Of a stretch of 64,000 nucleotides of DNA, positions 1 to 8,007 are shown one piece after another; positions within the stretch are counted from its first letter, which is position 1; each line of letters starts with the position of its first letter. Position numbers and translations under genes: made by a program. The stretch comes from Propionivibrio dicarboxylicus (lineage in GTDB: Bacteria > Pseudomonadota > Gammaproteobacteria > Burkholderiales > Rhodocyclaceae): assembly GCA_945902805.1 (NCBI GenBank), contig CAMDMZ010000024.1, positions 1-64,000 on the forward strand, written 5' to 3'. Under the pieces are notes generated by a model. The model saw only the letters and a program-made list of their open reading frames with translations. It was not told the DNA's origin and searched no databases.

Positions 1-111
1 TACCTGGCTCTGCGAAACATCAGCCAGAAATGGACGATGCCAATTCGTGACTGGAAAGCCGCCCTGACTCGCTTTACCATTCAGTTCGATGAACGGATGA
101 GTGGCCTTTAA
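1..111 (+). CDS. IS256-family transposase, C-terminal fragment
   Basis: Reading from base 1 gives 36 residues ending at a TAA stop at 109-111. The segment contains NISQKWTMPIRDW, which matches the conserved tail of IS256/MULE-type DDE transposases. The catalytic part lies upstream of the window, so activity cannot be judged. The family identification rests on this tail plus the inverted-repeat-like bases that follow. The gene is cut by the window edge, not necessarily broken. Confidence 0.75.
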   Translation, partial: YLALRNISQKWTMPIRDWKAALTRFTIQFDERMSGL

Positions 112-149
112 CCCATACCCCGTTTACACAAAATTCAGGACACCCTCGC
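1..149 (+). mobile_element. Right end of an IS256-family insertion sequence
   Basis: The window opens inside an insertion sequence. The first 111 bases encode the transposase C-terminus. The next stretch contains a GTTTACACAAAATTC segment followed by GGACACCCTC, which looks like the terminal inverted repeat of IS256-type elements. The outer boundary is placed at about 149 because coding similarity to a small cellular protein resumes there on the other strand. The exact end and any target duplication cannot be fixed because the left end lies outside the window. Confidence 0.7.
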
Positions 150-242
150 CAGTTCGGATGCCTTTGCCGAAACCTGCTCGGCTGCAGTTTCGACGTTCTG
201 CTCAGCCGTGCTCAATAATTCCTTTGCCTTGTCAAAGAAGCC
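135..242 (-). pseudogene. Remnant of a small helical protein next to the IS end
   Basis: The minus strand reads GFFDKAKELLSTAEQ followed by alanine/glutamate-rich helix, ending at a stop inside the IS terminal repeat. A start of the form M-GFFDKAKE would be expected for a short, soluble, coiled-coil-like protein, but the codon before the glycine is ACA, and the open frame further upstream does not look coding. The gene seems to have lost its 3' end to the IS256 insertion and perhaps its start codon as well. Identification as a former gene is an inference from helical character and position. It could also be chance coding. Confidence 0.3.
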
Positions 243-479
243 TGTTATAGCAATTTTCCCTTTCCGTATTGTGTTGAAGGCAAGGGGGTTACTAAATTCC
301 TTTCGGCCTAGATGCGAGGCTACTGGGCCCAAACGCGCGATTAAGCAGAATGAATGATGGCGCGGGCAGGAAAGCATGATTTACAACATCGCAACGCATC
401 GACGCCGGCCTGGTGGCGTCCGTCGCACTCCCCGTTCTGTGTGATCGCGCCACCCTTCCGAATGGCATGGACACAGGGC

Positions 480-749
480 TCACTTGCTGTTTGGGGCGTG
501 ATGCTCCAAATAATGCTTCAGGACGCTCTTGAGCAACGCTGTGTGCTTGAAATCGCCCTTCTCCTGCGAATTCTTGATATCGTCCTGGATCATGCGTTTG
601 ATGCGCTTTTCGCCACCTGGCGCATGGACCAAATAACTGCCGAGTTCGATGGCGAGTATCTCCGGCAAATTTTCATGTTCGGCAATAGCAAGGATTTCGT
701 CTTCAGTCAGATCCGATATGTCGATGCAGTCTTGCATTGATAAATACAT
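480..749 (-). CDS. Conserved hypothetical protein, 89 aa
   Basis: This 89-residue acidic protein has no recognised domain. It starts at an ATG at 749, preceded by a GAGGAG ribosome-binding sequence about nine bases upstream, which favours this start over the internal Met at residue 5. The N-terminal half (DLTEDEILAIAEHENLPEI) is rich in acidic residues and predicted helical. The C-terminus is basic and histidine-rich (KSVLKHYLEHHAP). No signal peptide or membrane segment is visible. The gene is transcribed alone, toward the IS remnant. Function unknown; coding status is fairly likely because of the good RBS and coherent composition. Confidence 0.6.
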   Translation of the reverse strand: MYLSMQDCIDISDLTEDEILAIAEHENLPEILAIELGSYLVHAPGGEKRIKRMIQDDIKNSQEKGDFKHTALLKSVLKHYLEHHAPNSK

Positions 750-888
750 GCTTACAACTCCTCTTTACGTTGGATCGGCTATCTTTGTGTCGTTGATGAT
801 CGTACCCCTGAAGGATGAGAAACTCAACTGCATCTGCACACCAGGTCCAAGCGCGGTCTGAACGTCCGCTCATGGTTGAATTGCCAAC

Positions 889-1536
889 ATGAAACCCGTC
901 GTATACACAGTCTTCATTGCATGGCTTGCCGCTCTGGTCGTCTTGGCGAGCGCCTGTTCCCGCGCGCCAAAATTCCCGCCACTGCCAGCGGGAGCCATTG
1001 TGCTGGCGATCGGCGACAGCGTCACCTTTGGCACCGGCGCCACTACCGGCGAGGACTACCCGACGCAACTGGCAGCGCTCACCGGTTGGGCAATTCAGAA
1101 CTTTGGTATTTCCGGGGACACGTCCGCCGGAGTAAAGGGAAGAATCGACGACGCCCTGACCGACATCAAACCGGCGCTGGTAATCGTCGAAATTGGTGGC
1201 AACGATTTCCTGCGCCGCCAAGCCGAATCCGTCACCAAGGAAAACATCCGCACCATCCTGAAACGTATCAAACAGGCCGGCGTTCCCGTGGTCCTGGTCG
1301 CGACGCCAAAGTTCTCACCACTCGGTGCCGCCGTCGGCCTGTTGGCGGATTCACCAATCTATGCCGAACTCGCCGAAGAAGAGCAGGTGCCCTTGGTGCC
1401 ATCCATCTTCGCCAAGGTCCTGGCCGACGGCAAACTCAAATCGGACCCTATCCACCCGAACGCGGCGGGATACCGGAAACTAGCCGAGGGCATCGCGGCA
1501 GAACTCGTCACGTTCGGGTTCCTGACAAAGAAGTGA
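889..1536 (+). CDS. GDSL-family lysophospholipase/arylesterase (TesA-like), lipoprotein
   Basis: 215 residues. An N-terminal hydrophobic segment (about 8-23) ends in LASAC, a lipobox, so the mature protein is probably a lipoprotein facing the periplasm. SGNH-hydrolase blocks follow in order: GDSVTFG (block I, nucleophile Ser) near residue 43, GISGDTSA near 75, GGNDF (block III, Asn) near 105, and DPIHPNAAGY (Asp/His dyad) near 188. The arrangement and length match the TesA/EstA group, which hydrolyses short- to medium-chain acyl esters and lysophospholipids. It stands alone between two intergenic stretches. The natural substrate cannot be read from sequence. Confidence 0.85.
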   Translation: MKPVVYTVFIAWLAALVVLASACSRAPKFPPLPAGAIVLAIGDSVTFGTGATTGEDYPTQLAALTGWAIQNFGISGDTSAGVKGRIDDALTDIKPALVIVEIGGNDFLRRQAESVTKENIRTILKRIKQAGVPVVLVATPKFSPLGAAVGLLADSPIYAELAEEEQVPLVPSIFAKVLADGKLKSDPIHPNAAGYRKLAEGIAAELVTFGFLTKK

Positions 1537-1890
1537 CGCCATCAAGCGCAAATCACCGGCGCGGCAAACACAATAGGCTTGGCCGTCTGGGTAAACTGAC
1601 CCTCGCTGCATCGCAACGTTAGATCAAGGCTTGGCAGACAAGCGCGATTCGATGACGTGCAACTCTGTTAATGAGATGAATACGAGGGCCAAATAGATGG
1701 TGGATTCGATTGGGTGATCTATCCGAAATTATGGCGAGCGCAATTTGCGTGACCTTGGGGAAGAGCCATCGGAGCAGTACGCAAGCGGCTGAGCATCGGC
1801 CACGACGGTGTCAGCAAACCGTGTGCAGAATTTTGCGGATCAGTAGGCGCTGCGGCCGTAGGTGAGCCTTCAGGCGGTCAAATTCTGGAC
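1537..1890. other. Non-coding gap, nothing recognised
   Basis: About 350 bases between the 3' end of the GDSL hydrolase gene and the 3' end of the lpxA-like gene. I see no convincing ORF, strong hairpin with T tract, tRNA-like fold or repeat. The base composition is somewhat less GC-rich than the neighbouring genes. Confidence 0.5.
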
Positions 1891-2613
1891 TTAGCGCGTC
1901 GGATGCGCGAAGCCGCGTTTCGAGCCGGCGATGAAATCGGCGACGATGGTCACCGCCGCGTTGTCCATTGCCCGCATACGGGCTAGCGCATCGTCCAAGG
2001 GCACGTGCTGGTAGAGCATGCGGTAGGCATCCTTCAGTGCGGCGATGTCGTCTTTTGAAAAGCCATTGCGGCGCAGGCCGACCAGATTCAAGCCGCGCGC
2101 GCGGCCCGGGTTGCCGTCGGTGATGCAGAAGGGCAGGGCGTCCTGCACTACCTTGGATGAGAGGCCGATCATGGCGTTGCGGCCGATGCGGCAGAATTGG
2201 TGCACGGTTACTGCCGCCGAGATGAAGGCTTTGTCGGCAACGACGACTTCACCGGCGATGCCGGCGGTGTTGGCCATCACGACGTTGTTGCCGACAATGC
2301 AGTCGTGGGCAATGTGGGCATAGGCCATTAGAAAGCAGCCGTTGCCGATTTTCGTCGCCGAATCCGGGCGCGAGCCGCGATGGATGGTGACGCCTTCGCG
2401 AAAATAGTTGTCGTCGCCGATCTCGGTATAAGACAGTGTGTCGGACTTGAACTTGAAATCCTGTGGATCGCCGCCGATCACGGCATGCTCGGCGACGCGG
2501 TTGCGGGCGCCCATGCGCGTGTGGCGCTTGATCACCGCGTAGGCGGCGATCTCGCAATCCTCGCCGAAGATGACGTCGTCCTCGATGATGGCGGTGGGGT
2601 GAATTTTGCTCAT
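1891..2613 (-). CDS. lpxA: LpxA-like acyl-ACP UDP-sugar O/N-acyltransferase
   Basis: 240 residues starting at the ATG at 2613 (MSKIHPTAII); the open frame extends further upstream but that part is the shadow of the preceding gene. It is a left-handed beta-helix hexapeptide protein with LpxA hallmarks: GGDPQDFKF near residue 47 and the catalytic-His region AHIAHDC near 100, plus a helical C-terminal region. LpxA transfers a 3-hydroxyacyl chain from ACP to position 3 of UDP-GlcNAc, the first step of lipid A synthesis. The ATG overlaps the stop of the aminotransferase gene (ATGA), so the two are translationally coupled. With gnnA/gnnB-like genes beside it, the likely acceptor is UDP-GlcNAc3N, acylated through an amide. 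A second role as an O-antigen N-acyltransferase is possible. Confidence 0.8.
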   Translation of the reverse strand: MSKIHPTAIIEDDVIFGEDCEIAAYAVIKRHTRMGARNRVAEHAVIGGDPQDFKFKSDTLSYTEIGDDNYFREGVTIHRGSRPDSATKIGNGCFLMAYAHIAHDCIVGNNVVMANTAGIAGEVVVADKAFISAAVTVHQFCRIGRNAMIGLSSKVVQDALPFCITDGNPGRARGLNLVGLRRNGFSKDDIAALKDAYRMLYQHVPLDDALARMRAMDNAAVTIVADFIAGSKRGFAHPTR

Positions 2614-3701
2614 GCGGCGCTCTTGATGACCTTTGCAACCTGCTCGATTTGCGCGTCCTGCAGCATCGGCGAGATCGGCAGCGAGAGGCAGCGCTGCGCC
2701 GTGCGTTCGGTGACCGGCAGGCGGACATGACCATGCGTGGCGGCGAACATTTCCTGCTGGTGCAGCGGCACCGGGTAATACACGGCGCAAGCGATGCCGG
2801 CCTCGGTCAGGGCCTTCTGAATCACGTCGCGGCGGTCGGAGAGGATGGTGTATTGGTGATAGACGTGACGCCCCTTGCCGTCGGCGTAAGGAGTCTCAAC
2901 AGCGCCGTCGAGCAGCCGGTTGTAAAAGTCGGCGATGGCGATACGGCGCGCATTGAAGTCGTCGAGGCGCTTGAGTTTGATGCGCAGGATCACGGCCTGG
3001 ATTTCGTCGAGGCGCGAGTTGTATCCCAGCACATGGTGGTGATAGCGGATGCGCGAGCCGTGCGAGGCCAGCACGCGCAGTTCGGCGGCGAGCTTGTCGT
3101 TGTCGGTGAGGATCAGGCCGCCGTCGCCAAAGGTGGACAGATTCTTCGACGGGTAAAACGAGGTGCAGCCGATGTCGCCATAGGCGCCGGACTTGCGGCC
3201 ATCGTAATCGGCACCGAAGGACTGCGCCGAGTCTTCGATCAACTTGAGATTGTGCTTCGCGCAAAGCGCCTTCAGTGGCGCGAGGTCCACCGGTTGGCCG
3301 AAGATATGCACCGGAACGATGGCCTGGGTCTTCGGCGTGATCGCAGCTTCCACCTGCGCGAGGTCGAGGTTGAAGGTGCGCGGATCGATATCGACAAACA
3401 CCGGCGTGGCGCCACACATCACGACAGTGGAAGCCGTGGCGACAAAGGTGAAGGGCGTGGTGATCACTTCGTCGCCGGCTTGGAGGCCGATGGCGCGCAG
3501 GGCGATCAGTAGCGCATCGGTGCCCGAAGCGCAGGAGATGGCGTGTTTGACGCCGGCGTAGGCAGCCGCTTCGGCTTCGAAGGCCTTGACGTTGGGTCCG
3601 CCGATGTATTGGCAGGCGGCGAGTGCAGCGCAGACGGCGGGCTCGATTTCGTCTTTCAGCAGCGCGTATTCGGCCTTGAGGTCGAGCATGGGGATGTTCA
3701 T
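2610..3701 (-). CDS. gnnB: DegT/DnrJ/EryC1 PLP aminotransferase, GnnB-like
   Basis: 363 residues of a fold-type I sugar aminotransferase. The PLP-binding lysine is in SFYPSKNLSTFGDGG near residue 185. The N-terminal MLDLKAEY and the GTDALLIALRA cofactor-phosphate loop are typical of the DegT family. Flanked by an oxidoreductase (gnnA-like) upstream and an LpxA-like acyltransferase downstream, it is best explained as GnnB, which uses glutamate to aminate UDP-3-keto-GlcNAc to UDP-GlcNAc3N. WbpE/QdtB-type aminotransferases for O-antigen sugars are close relatives, so the substrate is inferred from context. Codons for RRIAIADFY at 2923-2948 form a 23/26 match to the dispersed repeat described elsewhere. 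Confidence 0.75.
   Translation of the reverse strand: MNIPMLDLKAEYALLKDEIEPAVCAALAACQYIGGPNVKAFEAEAAAYAGVKHAISCASGTDALLIALRAIGLQAGDEVITTPFTFVATASTVVMCGATPVFVDIDPRTFNLDLAQVEAAITPKTQAIVPVHIFGQPVDLAPLKALCAKHNLKLIEDSAQSFGADYDGRKSGAYGDIGCTSFYPSKNLSTFGDGGLILTDNDKLAAELRVLASHGSRIRYHHHVLGYNSRLDEIQAVILRIKLKRLDDFNARRIAIADFYNRLLDGAVETPYADGKGRHVYHQYTILSDRRDVIQKALTEAGIACAVYYPVPLHQQEMFAATHGHVRLPVTERTAQRCLSLPISPMLQDAQIEQVAKVIKSAA
2923..2948 (-). repeat. Near-copy of dispersed 26-bp repeat, inside gnnB
   Basis: 23 of 26 positions match the consensus (read on the minus strand). It is in the gnnB reading frame, encoding RRIAIADFY. Listed as a candidate because it carries three mismatches. Confidence 0.5.
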
Positions 3702-3711
3702 GGTGCAGTCC

Positions 3712-4653
3712 TTATTTCTTCATCAAGCGTTCGATTTCGAGGGCGATGGCGAGAGCTTCGCGGCCGTCGTGACCGGTGCAGACGCCAAGCTGTGCCTTGT
3801 CGCTGTGCACCGAGGCGACGAAGGCCTGAATCTCGGTCATCAATGCATCGCCGGGTGGCTGCTGCAGGCTTTCCGTGGCAATCGGCGATTCGCCTTCGAT
3901 CAAGGCGTCGCTCTTGCGGGTAATGCCGATCTTGCGTTCGCCGAAATCCACCGAGAGGTATTCGTTGTGCTGGAAGATGCGCATGCGCCGCAGGGAGGCG
4001 GTCGAGGTGCGGCTGGCGGTGATATTGGCGACGCAGCCATTGGCAAATTCGAGCCGGGCGTTGGCGATGTCCACACCATCGGTGAGCACCGAGACGCCTG
4101 ACGCGCGGATTTCCTTGAGCGGACTTTTCACCAGCGGCAGGATCAGGTCGAGGTCGTGGATCATCAGGTCGAGCACTACCGAGACGTCGATGCCGCGCGG
4201 CTTGAACGGCGCCATGCGGTGCGCCTCGAAGAACAGCGGCGCGGCAATTTTGTCACGTACCGCCAGCCAAGCCGGGTTGTAGCGTTCGAGGTGGCCGACC
4301 TGCAGGATGCACTTGTGCTCGGCGGCCAGCGCAATCAGTTCGTCGGCTTCGGCGACCGTCACCGTGATCGGCTTCTCGACCAGCACATGCAGACCGGCGG
4401 CAAGACAGTCGCGGGCGATGGCGTGGTGGCTTTCGGTGGTGCTGGCAATCGACACCAGATCCACCTTGCCGAATAGCTCGCGGTGGCTGGCGAAGGCGGT
4501 GACGCCAAGCTCCTTCGCCACGCGCTCGGCGGTGGCCGGATTGGGGTCGGCAACACCCACCAATTCAACATCCGGCAGCGCCGCGTATTTTTGCGCATGG
4601 AAGCGGCCGAGGTAGCCAACGCCGATAACGGCGGCACGAAGAGATTCGCTCAT
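3712..4653 (-). CDS. gnnA: Gfo/Idh/MocA oxidoreductase, GnnA-like
   Basis: 313 residues from the ATG at 4653. A Rossmann NAD-binding motif (AVIGVGYLGRFHAQ) lies at about residues 7-20. The family's EKPITVT motif is near residue 95, followed by the C-terminal Gfo/Idh alpha/beta domain. GnnA oxidises the 3-hydroxyl of UDP-GlcNAc with NAD+, giving the 3-keto sugar used by GnnB. The gene is first in a gnnA-gnnB-lpxA run, only ten bases upstream of gnnB, and is divergent from an lpxL-type gene across about 40 bases. A WbpB-type sugar dehydrogenase is the main alternative. The lipid A neighbours favour GnnA. Confidence 0.7.
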   Translation of the reverse strand: MSESLRAAVIGVGYLGRFHAQKYAALPDVELVGVADPNPATAERVAKELGVTAFASHRELFGKVDLVSIASTTESHHAIARDCLAAGLHVLVEKPITVTVAEADELIALAAEHKCILQVGHLERYNPAWLAVRDKIAAPLFFEAHRMAPFKPRGIDVSVVLDLMIHDLDLILPLVKSPLKEIRASGVSVLTDGVDIANARLEFANGCVANITASRTSTASLRRMRIFQHNEYLSVDFGERKIGITRKSDALIEGESPIATESLQQPPGDALMTEIQAFVASVHSDKAQLGVCTGHDGREALAIALEIERLMKK

Positions 4654-4693
4654 GACGGGCAATCAATCAAGGTAGGCGATAATTCTAACCGCC

Positions 4694-5554
4694 ATGACTG
4701 CGCTCTTCCGTCTCCTGTCCCATTTTCCGCTGCCCCTGCTGCACAACCTCGGTGCCCTCGCCGGCTGGCTGGTGTGGTGGTTGTCGCCGACCTATCGGCG
4801 CAATTTCCGCCGTCAAATCGAGCAAGCGGGGCTCGGCTATGCCCGCCGCGAAGCGATCGCCGAAGCCGGGAAATCCATTATCGAATTGCCCAAGCTATGG
4901 CTGCGACCGCAGGACGAAGTGCTGGGGCGCGTGGTCAAGGTCACTGGCTGGGAACTGGTCGAGGCCGCCTGGGAAACCCAGCGCGGCATCGTGGTGCTGA
5001 CGCCACATATTGGTTGCTTCGAGATCGGTGGCCAGTATTACGCGGCGCACAAGCCCTTCACCGTGCTGTATCGCCGGCCCAAACAGGAGTGGTTGGCGCC
5101 GTTGATGGAAGCGGGGCGCGGGGTCAACATGACGCTGGCGCCGGCCGATCTGACCGGCGTGCGGCGCTTGCTCAAGGCCCTGAAAAAGGGTGAAACAGTT
5201 GGCATTCTGCCCGACCAGGTGCCGGGCAATGGCGAGGGCGTCTGGGCGCCATTCTTTGGCCGTCCGGCGTATACGATGACCCTGGCGGCACGATTGGCAC
5301 AAGCTGTGCCGGGCGGCGCCACGGTGTTGCTGCTCTACGCCGAGCGCCTGCAGTACGGCGCCGGCTATCACCTGATGTTCTTCCCGCTCTCGGCGCCTCT
5401 TGAGGGTGATTTGGCGCAACGCAGCACACAACTTAATGCCGAGCTTGAAGCGCTGATCCGACGTTTTCCCGGGCAGTATCTGTGGGGCTATAACCGCTAC
5501 AAGGAACCGGCCGGCAACAAGCCACCTCCGCCGTCCGCACCACCCAACCCGTAA
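4694..5554 (+). CDS. Lipid A late acyltransferase, LpxL/HtrB family (first copy)
   Basis: 286 residues. One N-terminal hydrophobic anchor (about 5-30) precedes an acyltransferase domain with the HX4E signature HIGCFE near residue 104. PDQVPGNGEGVW near 175, followed by a glycine/phenylalanine-rich FFGRPAYTMT stretch, is typical of LpxL/LpxM. Such enzymes sit on the inner membrane and transfer a secondary fatty acid from acyl-ACP to Kdo2-lipid IVA. The C-terminus carries a proline-rich tail. The gene is divergent from gnnA and five bases upstream of a second lpxL-type gene. The order lpxL-lpxL-dapF is common in betaproteobacteria. Which acyl position it modifies is unknown. Confidence 0.85.
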   Translation: MTALFRLLSHFPLPLLHNLGALAGWLVWWLSPTYRRNFRRQIEQAGLGYARREAIAEAGKSIIELPKLWLRPQDEVLGRVVKVTGWELVEAAWETQRGIVVLTPHIGCFEIGGQYYAAHKPFTVLYRRPKQEWLAPLMEAGRGVNMTLAPADLTGVRRLLKALKKGETVGILPDQVPGNGEGVWAPFFGRPAYTMTLAARLAQAVPGGATVLLLYAERLQYGAGYHLMFFPLSAPLEGDLAQRSTQLNAELEALIRRFPGQYLWGYNRYKEPAGNKPPPPSAPPNP

Positions 5555-5559
5555 TCATC

Positions 5560-6435
5560 ATGCTGACACGACTCGCGCTCGCCCTGATCTGGCTCTTGCA
5601 CTGGTTGCCGCTGCCCATGCTGGCCTGGCTGGGCAACGGCTTCGGGCTGTTGCTTTACCTTGCCGCCAGGGAGCGCCGTCACATCACGCTGACCAACCTC
5701 GGGCTTTGTTTTCCGCAGCTGACGCCGGCTGAAAAGTCGGCGCTGGCGCGACGGCACATGATGGCCTTTGGACGTAGTTTCCTTGAGTTGAGCATCTGGT
5801 GGCACTGTTCGCCGACGCGTCTCCGGCGCCTGGTGCATCTGGAAGGACTGGAAAATCTCGACGCCTACAAGGACAAGACGGTGATCCTGCTGGCCCCACA
5901 TTTCGTTGCTTTGGATGCAGGCGGGATGCGCTTGCTGCTCGAGCGCCAGATGGTGGGCATGTATGTCCGGCAAAAGAATCGTGTCTTCGAAAAGGCCATG
6001 CTCGACGGCCGCCTTCGCTTTGGCAACGGCGTGCTGGCCTCGCGTCAGGAAGGCATGAAGAAAGTTCTGAAGGCGATGAAGGAAGGCTATTCCTTCCATT
6101 ACTCGCCGGACATGGATTACGGCCCCAAGGATTCCATCTTTGTGCCCTTCTTCGGCGTGCAGACGGCCACCATTCCCGCGATGGCGCGCTTGGCCAAGGC
6201 GACGCGGGCGACCGTGATTCCGTTTGTCACGCGCATGGAAGGCAGCGGGTGGAACAAATACTACGTTGCTCGCCTGGGCAAGCCGTGGACTGATTTTCCG
6301 TCGGGCGACGATGTCGCCGATACGGTACGCCTGAATGCCTTCATCGAGGCCGAGGTGCTACAGTCGCCGGAACAGTATTACTGGTTGCACAAGCGTTTCA
6401 AGACGCGGCCGCCGGGCGAACAAAGCGTTTATTGA
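5560..6435 (+). CDS. Lipid A late acyltransferase, LpxL/LpxM family (second copy)
   Basis: 291 residues. It has an N-terminal membrane anchor, then the HX4D motif HFVALD near residue 110 and the DMDYGPKDSIFVPFFG block near 185. The divergence from the preceding paralogue suggests the two act on different acyl positions of lipid A. A segment encoding EKSALARRH near residue 58 is a 23/26 match to the dispersed 26-bp repeat. The reading frame there is uninterrupted and the protein has normal family length, so the near-copy does not disrupt it. It is probably co-transcribed with the upstream lpxL-like gene and with dapF downstream. Confidence 0.85.
   Translation: MLTRLALALIWLLHWLPLPMLAWLGNGFGLLLYLAARERRHITLTNLGLCFPQLTPAEKSALARRHMMAFGRSFLELSIWWHCSPTRLRRLVHLEGLENLDAYKDKTVILLAPHFVALDAGGMRLLLERQMVGMYVRQKNRVFEKAMLDGRLRFGNGVLASRQEGMKKVLKAMKEGYSFHYSPDMDYGPKDSIFVPFFGVQTATIPAMARLAKATRATVIPFVTRMEGSGWNKYYVARLGKPWTDFPSGDDVADTVRLNAFIEAEVLQSPEQYYWLHKRFKTRPPGEQSVY
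5731..5756 (+). repeat. Near-copy of dispersed 26-bp repeat, inside the second lpxL
   Basis: 23 of 26 positions match, in the frame encoding EKSALARRH. The encoded protein keeps normal length. Confidence 0.55.
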
Positions 6436-6457
6436 CCCCTCATTTGCCTTCATTTGC

Positions 6458-6483
6458 AAAAAGTCGGTGCTGGCGGGACGGCG
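6458..6483 (+). repeat. Dispersed 26-bp repeat, upstream of dapF
   Basis: Perfect consensus: A5, GTCGG, T, GCTGGCG, G, GACGGCG. It lies 13 bases before the dapF ATG. Confidence 0.95.
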
Positions 6484-6495
6484 TATCCTCTGACC

Positions 6496-7338
6496 ATGAA
6501 AATCTGTTTTACGAAAATGCACGGACTGGGCAACGATTTTGTCGTGCTCGACGCGATCACCCACAGCTTCGTGCCCAACGCGGCGCAGGTGCGCTGGCTC
6601 GCCGATCGCCATTTCGGCGTCGGTTGCGATCAGTTGCTGGTGGTCGAGCGACCAACGCAGCCGGGTGTTGATTTCCGCTATCGCATCTTCAATGCCGATG
6701 GCGGTGAGGTTGAGCAGTGCGGCAATGGCGCGCGTTGCTTCGTCCGCTTTGTCCATGAAAAAAGCCTGACACAGAAGCGCGAAATTCGCGTCGAAACCCA
6801 ATCCGGCCTCATCGCGCCACGACTGGAAGCCAACGGTGAGGTCACGGTCGACATGGGGCTGCCGCGTTTTGCGCCGGCCGAGATTCCATTTGTCAGCGAC
6901 AGCGAGGTGGTGATCCAGCCGCTCGATGTCGGCGGGGAGATGATCGACATCAGCGTCCTCTCGATGGGCAATCCACATGCCGTGCAGGTCGTGGCCGATG
7001 TCGATACGGCGCCGGTCTTGCAGCAAGGTCCGCTGATCGAAAGCCATCCGCGTTTTCCGCGCCGGGTGAATGCCGGTTTCATGCAAATCGTCGATCGTCA
7101 CAGTATCCGCCTGCGCGTGTATGAACGTGGTGCCGGCGAAACCCTCGCCTGTGGCACTGGTGCCTGCGCTGCCGTCGTTGTCGGTATCCGTCGCGGGCTG
7201 CTTGATTCGCCGGTGCGTGTTACGACCCGTGGCGGCGATCTGTCGATCGCCTGGGCGACCGGTCAGCCCGTACTGATGACCGGCCCCGCCGTCACCGTCT
7301 TCGATGCCGAGATTGAAATCCCCGCTCACCTTGCCTGA
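6496..7338 (+). CDS. dapF: Diaminopimelate epimerase
   Basis: 280 residues. It interconverts LL- and meso-diaminopimelate for lysine and peptidoglycan synthesis in the cytosol. The two catalytic cysteines are in QCGNGARCF (near residue 75) and ACGTGACAA (near 218), the standard thiol pair of cofactor-independent epimerases. The ATG at 6496 gives [16 protein letters not shown], the usual N-terminus. The open frame extends upstream only because a copy of the dispersed repeat (6458-6483) happens to be in frame, and that extension should not be annotated. Downstream DUF484 and xerC follow with 9-base gaps, as in many proteobacteria. Confidence 0.95.
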   Translation: MKICFTKMHGLGNDFVVLDAITHSFVPNAAQVRWLADRHFGVGCDQLLVVERPTQPGVDFRYRIFNADGGEVEQCGNGARCFVRFVHEKSLTQKREIRVETQSGLIAPRLEANGEVTVDMGLPRFAPAEIPFVSDSEVVIQPLDVGGEMIDISVLSMGNPHAVQVVADVDTAPVLQQGPLIESHPRFPRRVNAGFMQIVDRHSIRLRVYERGAGETLACGTGACAAVVVGIRRGLLDSPVRVTTRGGDLSIAWATGQPVLMTGPAVTVFDAEIEIPAHLA

Positions 7339-7347
7339 AAGCCGTCC

Positions 7348-7998
7348 ATGAAAGCTGAAGAAGTCGCCCGTTATCTACACGACCATCCTGAATTTTTCGA
7401 CCAGTATGCCGAAATGCTGACCTTGGTCACAATTCCCGACCCGCATACCGGACGGGCAATTTCGATTACCGAAAAGCAGCTGTTTACCTTGCGAGACAAG
7501 GTGCGCACGCTGGAATCCAAGCTGGCCGAGCTGATCGGTTTCGGTGAGGAAAATGATGCGATTTCCGACAAGGTGCATGCCCTCGGCGTGGCGCTGACGG
7601 CGGCGGCTGATTCGGCTGCGGTGGTGCGTGCGTTGTATTCGCATCTGGGCGGTGCCTTTGCCGTGCCGCATGTGGCCTTGCGTATCTGGGGCGCCGGTTC
7701 GGGCAGTACGCATGAATTCGATGCGGTGAGCCCGGCCACCAAAGTGTTTGCCTCCAGCCTGACGCGGCCGTTCTGTGGTCCGAGCGGTGGCCAGGAATCG
7801 CTGGCATGGTTTGGCGAGGCGTCGGCGCATTTGCGTTCCATGGCCCAGGTGCCCTTGCGCGAGCCGGGCGGTGCCTGTTTCGGGCTGCTGGTGATGGCCA
7901 GTGAAGAGGCCCATCGTTTTTATCCGGAACTGGGCACGCTGTATCTCGAGCGCATCGCCGACATGGCCTCTGTCGCCCTGCTCCGCGTCGCCACGTAG
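7348..7998 (+). CDS. DUF484 family protein
   Basis: 216 residues with the DUF484 N-terminus (VARYLHDHPEFFDQYAEML) and a GAF-like C-terminal domain. A short coiled coil lies at about residues 45-70 (TEKQLFTLRDKVRTLESKL). No signal peptide or membrane segment. In gamma- and betaproteobacteria this family is almost always encoded between dapF and xerC, as here. The biochemical role is unknown. Linkage to xerC suggests, but does not show, a connection with chromosome segregation. Confidence 0.85.
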   Translation: MKAEEVARYLHDHPEFFDQYAEMLTLVTIPDPHTGRAISITEKQLFTLRDKVRTLESKLAELIGFGEENDAISDKVHALGVALTAAADSAAVVRALYSHLGGAFAVPHVALRIWGAGSGSTHEFDAVSPATKVFASSLTRPFCGPSGGQESLAWFGEASAHLRSMAQVPLREPGGACFGLLVMASEEAHRFYPELGTLYLERIADMASVALLRVAT

Positions 7999-8007
7999 GG
8001 ACGGCTG

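Noticed and set aside
6358-7329. Minus-strand open frame opposite dapF
   Set aside because: It is the antisense of dapF, with no RBS or family resemblance.
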